This document shows, in pieces, positions 56,701 to 64,000 of a DNA stretch of 64,000 bases. The stretch is from Botryococcus braunii (Eukaryota; Chlorophyta; Trebouxiophyceae), in NCBI GenBank assembly GCA_002005505.1, contig KV908528.1:135630-199629 (forward strand), written 5' to 3'. The first letter of the stretch is position 1, and every line of letters begins with the position of its first letter. The position numbers and the translations under genes were made by a program. The notes under the pieces are model-generated. The model saw only the letters and a program-made list of their open reading frames with translations, was not told the origin of the DNA and ran no database searches.

Positions 56701-57785
56701 TGAGCGAGAGGGGATGACTGAAGGTGACACAGAGTCACAGGGACCAGGGGAAGCGCAGGAATTGGGGCAGGACACCGAGAGATCTGCTTCACTTGTAAGA
56801 GATGAGAGGGGGACAGTCTCTGATCAGACTGCAGATGGTCCAAGTGAGCTGAGCTGTATGGGTGGGACCTGCTCAGTGCCTGAGAGAAATGTTAGCGGTG
56901 AGAACTCTATCAGTGATGCCCAAGGACAATGTGGTGCCAGCCACGCAAGTGTGGGCCATGCATGGGAGTGTGCTGCTGGGCCTGCGCCCCAGCGCTCATG
57001 TCTAGTAGGGAGCAGACAGAGAGAGAGAGAGAAATGGGCACAGCAGCAAGATAGACCAAGAGCTCATACAATGCAGAGTGGTTCACCTGTCTGTGAGAGT
57101 CCTGACGGGACTGCAAGCCGTCAGCCATGTGAGAGTGTGTCTGAGGAGGTGAATCGGAAGCCAAGACAGTGTGAGAACTCTCCCAATTACAAGAGCTTTC
57201 CGAGAGGTACCTGTGTTTGGGAGGATGATGTGAGAGTGACTGGCAGCAAGCTTGAGAGGGCAAGTTGTGAGTCTAAGAGAGAGAAAGATCAGAGAGGGGG
57301 ATCTGGATCGATGCCCACAGTCCCTACATGCAGTGCGGCGACATTCAGCGAAAGAGTAGTGGGTGATAGTGAGAGTAAGAGTAAGCAAGATCAGGGGAAG
57401 CACACTGGTGTGCGATTTGGGAAGATTAGTGTGCCTTCCAGTTTAAAGGAAGCCCAGCAGTCCCCACAGTGGGAATATTGGAAGGCTGCAATGCAGGAGG
57501 AACAAAACTCCTTAGATGCTCATGAGGTGATGGAGTTTGTTCCAAGACCTCGTGGTCACAAAGTAATCCCTGTTCACTGGATTTTCTCAGTGAAAATGGA
57601 TGCTCACGGTAATGTGCTCAGATTCAAGGCTCGGCTGGTGGCTCAAGGGTGCAGGCAAATTCCAGGAGTGGATGTAATGGAGGTATTTGCTCCCACCAGC
57701 AGTTATGGGTCTAGAAGAGCTTTGCTGTCAGTAGCTGCACAGGAGGGTCTTGAAATTCACCAGGTGGATGTCAAGACTGCATTTC
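53765..57785 (+). CDS. gag-pol: E7 Gag-Pol, cut at the start of RT by E8
   Basis: 1340 codons remain, from ATG at 53765. Gag carries PCTPSTSKGEGDSLPKVIAT, WLGELSSKPSAYDAYVFICK and ATQIVQGLP; zinc knuckle CNYCHKRGHFWRDC is at about 269-282. Protease SWLVDSGASVHLVN has its Asp at ~372. Integrase: LWHSRLGHPG (~519), D in HIDTVGP (~587), D in CDRGTEF (~649), E in QNGVAERANR (~687). The linker to about 1220 includes SCMGGTCSVPERNVSG and a PRGTCVWEDDVR repeat. RT runs from WEYWKAAMQEEQNSL to HQVDVKTAFL, where the E8 LTR begins. Everything upstream is uninterrupted. Codons read after 57785 belong to the LTR. Confidence 0.93.
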
Positions 57786-58476
57786 TGTTGTGTTAATTAA
57801 TTTTATGCCTTTCCCTCAGAGGAGTAATAATGGCAAGTCTCCGTATGAAGACAATACCAATTAGGAAAGAGAGGCAGAACCCTGAGTTCTGCCAGGCAAT
57901 ACATGCATTTGAACGAAGACTATCATAACGCAAGTTACAGACACGTTTGTAGAAAGGAGGCATATGGGGCAAGCACGGATAGGGAAGGCACTTGGTTGGA
58001 ACTATAGTGGCACTCCGGGTGTCTATCAATCAGTTGCTAACCAGTCCTTGACTTGTATATGTCCGTGCCTACTTAACAACGCACAAGTAGGAGGACATCG
58101 TCTAACACCCTCCGTGCCGCCACCATGCAGGTGACTTAATCCTTATTGTATTCCTGGATTTAGCACTCAGATGAACATTGTTAGAACATGTTAGACATAT
58201 AGAGTTGAGTTTAGCTCATCGGACAAAGTAATGAACACGACCTGGGTGAGAGCAGGTTAGGCGTGTTTGAACTGCGTCACCTTGTTAGGAGAGATGAGAG
58301 ATATTGTAACACTTGGTTGGAACTATAGTGGCACTCCGGGTGTCTATCAATCAGTTGCTAACCAGTCCTTGACTTGTATATGTCCGTGCCTACTTAACAA
58401 CGCACAAGTAGGAGGACATCGTCTAACACCCTCCGTGCCGCCACCATGCAGGATACGCCAAGCCCAGAATATTTCA
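57786..58476 (+). repeat. E8 5' LTR
   Basis: 691 bases from TGTTGTGTTAATT to ATATTTCA. The start aligns with the E3 LTR start (TGTTGTATTGG). 142-base modules at 57990-58131 and 58311-58452. Confidence 0.9.
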
Positions 58477-58490
58477 GGTTATGGGCCCAC
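58477..58490 (+). other. E8 primer-binding site
   Basis: ggttatgggcccac. The preceding LTR end has gcccagaat, a 7-of-9 match to the tRNA-like gcccataac of E3. Confidence 0.9.
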
Positions 58491-58544
58491 GGGCTCGGAT
58501 GCTGAGAGTGGGTGGCGCCTAAATCGGAGCTCACTAGACTGTGA

Positions 58545-58817
58545 ATGGCGAAGAAGCGGACAAAGCAAACAGCCAGGAAGACCACCAACCTCAACGTTCC
58601 AGCGCGCTTGAGATCAGGACCTCCGTCATACAACGAACTAATCAGAGAAGGAGGACAACGTGGAGACCGCAATCCTGACGAGAGAGCCTTTATCGTCAAA
58701 GACTACATCTTTCACCTTCACGTTGGCTGTCCGTTAGCTCAACCCACCTGGTTCAGAAGTAAGATCTTGCTGCTACCTTGCGAGTACTGGAGTTATAAGA
58801 CAACTGGGGAATTATGA
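58545..58817 (+). CDS. E8 ORF0, shortened: best H3-tail match
   Basis: 90 codons from ATG at 58545. Residues 5-14 are RTKQTARKTT, identical to H3 residues 2-11 except S10T, behind MAKK. The next part parallels E3 ORF0 (NLNVPARLRSGPPSYNELI, DERAFIVKDYIFHL, PLAQPTWFRS). After about residue 71 the sequence is unrelated, so the second half of the domain and the acidic tail are missing, probably by deletion. The stop overlaps the gag start (ATGA at 58814), which would allow termination-reinitiation. Whether the short form works is unknown. The intact N-terminal part argues that the tail mimic is the part kept. Confidence 0.85.
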   Translation: MAKKRTKQTARKTTNLNVPARLRSGPPSYNELIREGGQRGDRNPDERAFIVKDYIFHLHVGCPLAQPTWFRSKILLLPCEYWSYKTTGEL

Positions 58818-61800
58818 CTTCCAAGAAGAAAGGATCATCAGCTAGTGGAGCATCAACGTCAAGCAGTGAACCAGCCTCATCCACACCCATCAGAGAACCG
58901 TGTACTCCCAGCACCTCAAGAGGCAGCGGAGATGAGCTGCCCAAGATTATCCCAACAAATGTCAAGGTACACATAAAACTGAAGGAACGGGGGACAAATA
59001 TTATTGTTTGGAAGAATGCATTTTTGGCAGCAAATGAGTCAAAAGGGTCTTTGCCTGCCATCCTGGAGGCTATGCCTGGTACAGCACATGACGCAGCCGC
59101 AATGTTACTGATTTATGAGTCAGTCCCAGAGGAATGGCTGGGACCTCTGTCTAATCTGCCCTCTGCTTATGATGCATATGAGTTCATCTGCAGAAAGTTT
59201 ATTGGTGGATATAATATCGAGGCCAATGCTGATTGGCTCCAAGAAATGAGCCAGGGAATGAAACATGACGAGACGATTTCGCAATATGTCAACAGAATGA
59301 TCAACCTGAAGGCATGCCTTGACAGGAACAACCATGCTCTACTGGATGCACACGTTGCAACCCAGATTGTGCAGGGCTTGCCTGATGCAGCTAAAGAGCC
59401 AGGAATGATCACAACTGCTGCAGCACAACCCCTGGAGAAGCTGGCTGGACTTCTGCGCAACACAGCAGCTGCAGTGGGTTTTGATGAATATGCTCCTCGC
59501 CAACCAAGGGTTTTGGCTCTTGGACAAGGCTCCAGTGGAGCCAATACCCCACCAGCTGCCAGTGCAGTCCATCAGCAGGCCCAACCAACTGTCTCTGAGG
59601 CCAAGTCCGAGACTAAGGGCATCTGCAACTACTGCAATAAGAAGGGGCATTACTGGAGGGACTGTCGAAAGAGGAAGCGGGACGAGGAGACCCAACGGAA
59701 CGTAGTGGCAGCGGTCCAACAATTGCAGGGAATGTGGCCACAGGGACCTCCACATATGGGTGGCCCACACCCTCCTGCAGCCCAGCTGGCGCACCCTGGA
59801 CTGGATGCCTTTCCGGCATGGTTCCAACCCCCAGCTCCCCCACCTCCACCACCTGGAGGTATGCCATACATAATTTCCCTCAACATCCTGAAGACTCCTG
59901 TCAGAAATTCGTCTCTGCAATCCTGGCTGGTGGACAGTGGAGCATCTGTACATCTGGTGAATGATGTGACCCTACTACATAATCCAACTGTGCATGCCAA
60001 ACCCATCCCATTACATCTGGCCACTTCAGATGCCACTGGAGGAATTGTAGCATCAGGCTCTGTCTGCATCCTCAGTCGAGTGGGAGTTCCCCTGTGGATA
60101 CATCATGTTCAGTGTGTTCCTTCTGCAACCTCAAACATACTGTCAGTATCTGCAGCATTGCGGGATGGGGCAGTCTTTCGCACAGATGATGTTGGAGCGT
60201 TCACTGAAGTCTGTGGTCCAAACAGCTGGAGGTCTCGGATCAGTGCAGAGAAAGGGCTATTTTATATTCATCAAGTTGTAGCTCTGAGTCCCAGTGTTAA
60301 CCACAGAAGAATTTCAGCTGCTGTGAAGTCCAAAACCCCCACCCAAAACTCACACAACTGTGCCAGACGATACCTCTGGCATAGCAGAATGGGACATCCA
60401 GGTGAAACATGGATGCAGCGCCTAACCAATGAGGACCTGGTCTCGGGACTTGATACATCCCTATGTCCCTGCTCCAATTGTCCAGTCTACTGTGAAGCAT
60501 GTATTGAGGGAAAGACGTCTCGGCCTCCATTTGGAATAAGCAGTAGACCAGCTGTTGAACCACTTGACAGAGTACATATTGACACTGTGGGCCCCATTTT
60601 TCCTGCTGCAGTAACTGGTGAACGTTACTGGGTGACTGCTTTGGATGAGTCATCTCAGTTAAAGGCGGTCCTGCCTGTGAAGTCCAAAGATGCCATCAGT
60701 GCTGCTGTGAGGGACCTCATTCTATACTGGCAGACCCAGAAGAAAACCAAAGTGAAGTGTGTCCGGTGTGACCGTGGAACTGAATTTCTGAATGCCACGT
60801 TCAAAGAATTTTGTGCATCCCAGGGGACTAAATTGGAGACCTCAGCTCCTTACACCCCGCAACAGAATGGAGCGGCTGAAAGAGCCAATCGCACCCTCAA
60901 GGAACGTACCAGGACTCTTCTGGCTTTTGCAGCTGCCAGTCCAACGTTGTGGAAGGAGGCCCTGGAAACTGCATGCACCCTACTGAACATGGGTCCCAGT
61001 ACCGGGAGGGACCGCACGCCATCAGAATTATTTTTTGGCTACAAACCAAATGTAACCCCACTGCGTACCTGGGGTTGCTTGGCCTTTGTGCACATTCCTG
61101 ATGTCCAGCGCTCTGTGTTTTCCCCTAAAACTGTGCCAGGGATGCTTACTGGTTACTCAGCCTCCTCCAAAGCCTATCGGATCTATGTGGGAGGGGGTAT
61201 CTGGAAGGAGAGCAGAGATGTGGTTTTCGTGGAGCACCTCAGGGGAGCCTCTCGGGTTGGCATGAGCGTTTCCTCAACACAGTCTACAGAGTTTCTGTGT
61301 CCTGAGCCCTCTGCAAGTGACACTCCCCCAGTCTTTCCCGGCACCTCCCCTGGCACAACCAACATCAGCCTTGAGACAGATCTTGATGACCCACACAGTG
61401 AGCCTGAGTACCTGCCAGCCTCCAGCAACCTCCCCACACAGCCTGTCACAGGACCCCCCAGTGAGGCTGAGCCCGAGCCTGAATCCAGAAGACTGTGTGA
61501 CCCAGTGGAGATGGATCAAACCCTGGAGGCAGTACAGGACTTAGCCAGAGGAGTGAGACAGGACTCCCACCTTCGACCGCAGATGGAGCGAGCCCAGGAG
61601 GTCCTCAGACCAACTAGGTCTGATTGCCGCAACCACCAATTGGATGGCCTGACCCGGGCTCAACGACACGAACAACGCACTGCCGCCAAAGACCTCCTGC
61701 TGCCACAGGAGAAGGGAGAGAGCAGAGAGCGAGAGGGGTTGACTGAATGTGACTCTCTGTCACAGGGACCAGGGGAAGTGCAGCTAGAGGGTGATTCACA

Positions 61801-64000
61801 TGAGGGGCATGAATTGCATGTGAGTGCAGTGAGGGGGGCAGCTACATGCAAAGCTGCAAATGGTCCCGGGGAGCTGAGCAGTATGGGTGGGTCTTGTTCA
61901 GTGACTGAGAGAAATGTAAGAGATGTGACCATGCAGAGTTCTTCTGGCAACCCGTCCAGTCAGAGCACTCCTGGACGGGACTGTGGTGGCAGCCACCGGT
62001 CAGAGGAAGCATCATATGCTTTCTCTGCACCAGCCAAACATGATTGTGAGCGGGAGACAGGATCTGCATCCTTGACTCCATGTAAGGGACGAGAGGAGGA
62101 GGTGAATCAGGAGCACAGACATTGTGGAGACAGACCAAATTACAAGTGCTCACTGAGAGGTACCTGTGCCTGGGAGAGTGATGTCAGAGATGTGAGGTCA
62201 CTCCCAACAGTGACATGCAGTCGGTCTGAGAGGCATGTGGATCACATAAATCAGGGGAAGTATGCAGACACTCTGCCATATCCCGATGTTGCTTGTGAGA
62301 GACCTGAAGAGTCTGAACTCTTGCAGGCATGTCAGAGTGTGTCTGAGGAGGTGAATCGGAAGTCTGGACAATGTGAAGGGATTCCAAATTACAAAGACTG
62401 TCCGAGAGGTACCTGTGCATGGGAGGATGATGTGAGGGATGAGCAGAGTAACTTGTGCAAAGCCAAGTGTGAGTCCAAGCGAGAGCGTGCTATGAGAGAG
62501 CATTCTACTTCTACTGGAGAGCCTGTGATGTGTAACTCAGCGAGTGTCAGTGGAAGAGTAGTGGGTTCTGGACAAAGTGAGAGAAAATCAGGCAATTCAG
62601 AGGAAAAGCACACAGGTGTCAGATTTGGGAAAATTCACGTTCCCTCTAATTTGAGAGAAGCACAGATGTCTCCCCAGTGGGAATACTGGAAGGCAGCTAT
62701 GCAGGAAGAGCAAAATTCTCTAGATACTCATGAGGTCATGGAGTATGTTCCGAGACCTCGTGGACATAAGGTTATTCCAGTTCACTGGATATTTTCAGTG
62801 AAAATGGATGCACATGGCAATGTTGTGAGATTCAAGGCCAGATTAGTGGCACAGGGATGCAGACAAATCCCTGGAGTGGATGTGATGGAGGTCTTTGCTC
62901 CTACTAGTAGCTATGGAGCTAGAAGAGCTCTGCTTGCTGTTGCTGCAAGAGAGGGCTGTGAAATTCATCAGGTGGACGTTAAGACCGCCTTTCTGAATGG
63001 TGAGCTCGAGGAGGAAGTATATGTAACGCAACCTCCTGGCTTTGAGAATGGTGATAAGAATATTGTGTGCCGATTGAGAAAGGCGTTGTATGGCCTGAAG
63101 CAGGCTCCACGTGCCTGGCACAAAACCCTGAATGACAAACTTGAAGTCATGGGTATGAGGTGTGCAAGAGTGATGCGGAGTGTATGTGAGATGCTCTACT
63201 GATGGAGGAAAGTCCTATGTGCTGATCTATGTTGATGATCTTCTGATAGTTTCCAAGGGCATGTCAGAAATCGAGAGAGTGAAGGACTTCTCAAGAAAGA
63301 ATTCACCATCCATGATCTTGGGGAAGTGAAGGATTTCTTGGGATGTCAAGTGATGAGAGATAGAGATAAAGGCTGATCACCCTGAGTTGCATCCCTAAAA
63401 TCGATGCACTTGTAGAGAAATTTGGCTTGGATCTTGAGTCAGTGGGACCTGATACTCCCATGACAAAAGATTTCGTAATGTCCCAAAGGCCTGCACCGAG
63501 AGATGGGAGCGACAGCATTGGTGCTGGCAGTCCACTACCTCCAGGTCACCGTTACTGTGAGTTAGTAGGGTCTCTTCTGTATATAGCCAACACCACACGT
63601 CCCGATATAGCTCAGGCAGTAGGTGTATTGTCTCGTTATCGCATATCTCCCACCACAGCACATTGGAATGAAGCCATCCGTGTGTTGAAGTATCTGAAAG
63701 GAACCCGAATTTGGTTCTAACTCTCGGAGGGGGGAGATAGAGCTAGAAGGCTATGTGGATGCCGACTATGGAGGTGATCAGGATCATCGCTTCTCTACCA
63801 CTGGCTTTGTCCTCACTGTGTTTGGAGGAGCAGTAGTGTGGGGAAGTAAAAAGCAATCTGCTGTTGCCACTTCAACAGTGGAGGCTGAATTCATGGCAGC
63901 AAGTGCTGTTGTGAAGGAAGCAAATTGGCTGAGAGGTTTCCTGGAGGAATTGGAGTGTTACCGTGGATAGTGAGATCATTGTGACAACCAAGGTGTATAA
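58814..64000 (+). pseudogene. gag-pol: E8 Gag-Pol; intact to 63155, then many 1-base deletions
   Basis: ATG at 58814. Gag with PCTPSTSRGSGDELPKIIPT, zinc knuckle CNYCNKKGHYWRDC (~270), protease SWLVDSGASVHLVND (~373), integrase (LWHSRMGHPG, HIDTVGP ~589, CDRGTEF, QNGAAERANR), a linker with two Cys repeats (RGTCAWE near 62160 and 62410), and RT up to RAWHKTLNDKLEVMG. From about 63155 the frame is lost, but the three-frame sequence still follows E3 closely: LIYVDDLLIVSK, HDLGEVKDFLGCQV, HRYCELVGSLLYIANTTR, VDADYGGDQDH, AVATSTVEAEFMAAS. About nine single-base deletions and no insertions explain this. The gene may be a real pseudogene, or the reads here may be uncorrected. Confidence 0.85.

Larger units (their letters stand above)
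44821..57785 (+). mobile_element. E7: copia element with ORF0, host of E6 and E8
   Basis: 5' LTR (split by E6), PBS, ORF0, and gag-pol up to the start of RT, where E8 is inserted (TSD ATTTC at 57781-57785). The rest of RT, RNase H and the 3' LTR should lie beyond the window end, after E8. Confidence 0.92.
57786..64000 (+). mobile_element. E8: copia element with shortened ORF0, runs off the window
   Basis: 5' LTR, PBS, shortened ORF0, and gag-pol into RNase H; the 3' LTR lies beyond the window. Closest to E3. TSD ATTTC can be seen on the left side only. Confidence 0.93.

Overview
The window is a eukaryotic retrotransposon graveyard with recent activity. I see no host gene, rRNA, tRNA gene or CRISPR array. 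Almost everything interpretable is Ty1/copia: at least eight elements (called E1 to E8 here), plus remnants of another copia lineage, a solo LTR, an L1-like LINE fragment, a MITE and a long-TIR element. The primer-binding sites match the anticodon arm of a green-plant-type initiator tRNA-Met. With the LINE type, this suggests a green alga or another member of Viridiplantae. That assignment is inference.

Layout. 1-2591: non-coding element with long terminal inverted repeats. 2592-4640: GC-rich mosaic repeats. 4640-10420: a decayed copia (E1, minus strand) between pieces of a divergent copia lineage. 11165-35757: a deep nest. E2 (plus) holds a 350-bp solo LTR, the solo LTR holds E3 (minus), and E3 holds E4 and E5 (minus). 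E4 and E5 are nearly identical and each keeps an intact 1737-codon gag-pol. Every nested insertion has a 5-bp target-site duplication: CTGGG, GATTC, GATGG and GAAAG. 36148-40300: a 1-kb duplication with (GA)n tracts. 40400-42090: short tandem arrays. 42103-44640: LINE fragment. 44821-64000: a second nest. E7 (plus) has E6 (minus, TSD CCTAT) in its 5' LTR and E8 (plus, TSD ATTTC) in its reverse transcriptase.

There are two copia lineages. E1, E2, E4 and E5 have LTRs starting TGTTGAGTT, and no extra gene is seen where the leader can be read. E3, E6, E7 and E8 carry an extra gene (ORF0, up to 174 codons) between the primer-binding site and gag. ORF0 is the most notable feature of the window. Its N-terminus copies the histone H3 tail: RTKQTARKTT in E8 and ARTRQTGRMSTGG in E7, against ARTKQTARKSTGG in H3. 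In the E6/E7 branch the position matching H3 Lys9 is Met, as in dominant-negative H3K9M. I infer that ORF0 may engage or block host chromatin silencing.

The elements also share unusual cis structures. The primer-binding site is complementary to the cleaved 5' half of initiator tRNA-Met. In E2-E5 the LTR end repeats ten bases of that tRNA, making a palindrome across the LTR/PBS junction. Each complete LTR carries two copies of a ~135-148-bp module able to fold into a stem. These cis features and ORF0, rather than the standard gag-pol, are what deserve follow-up.
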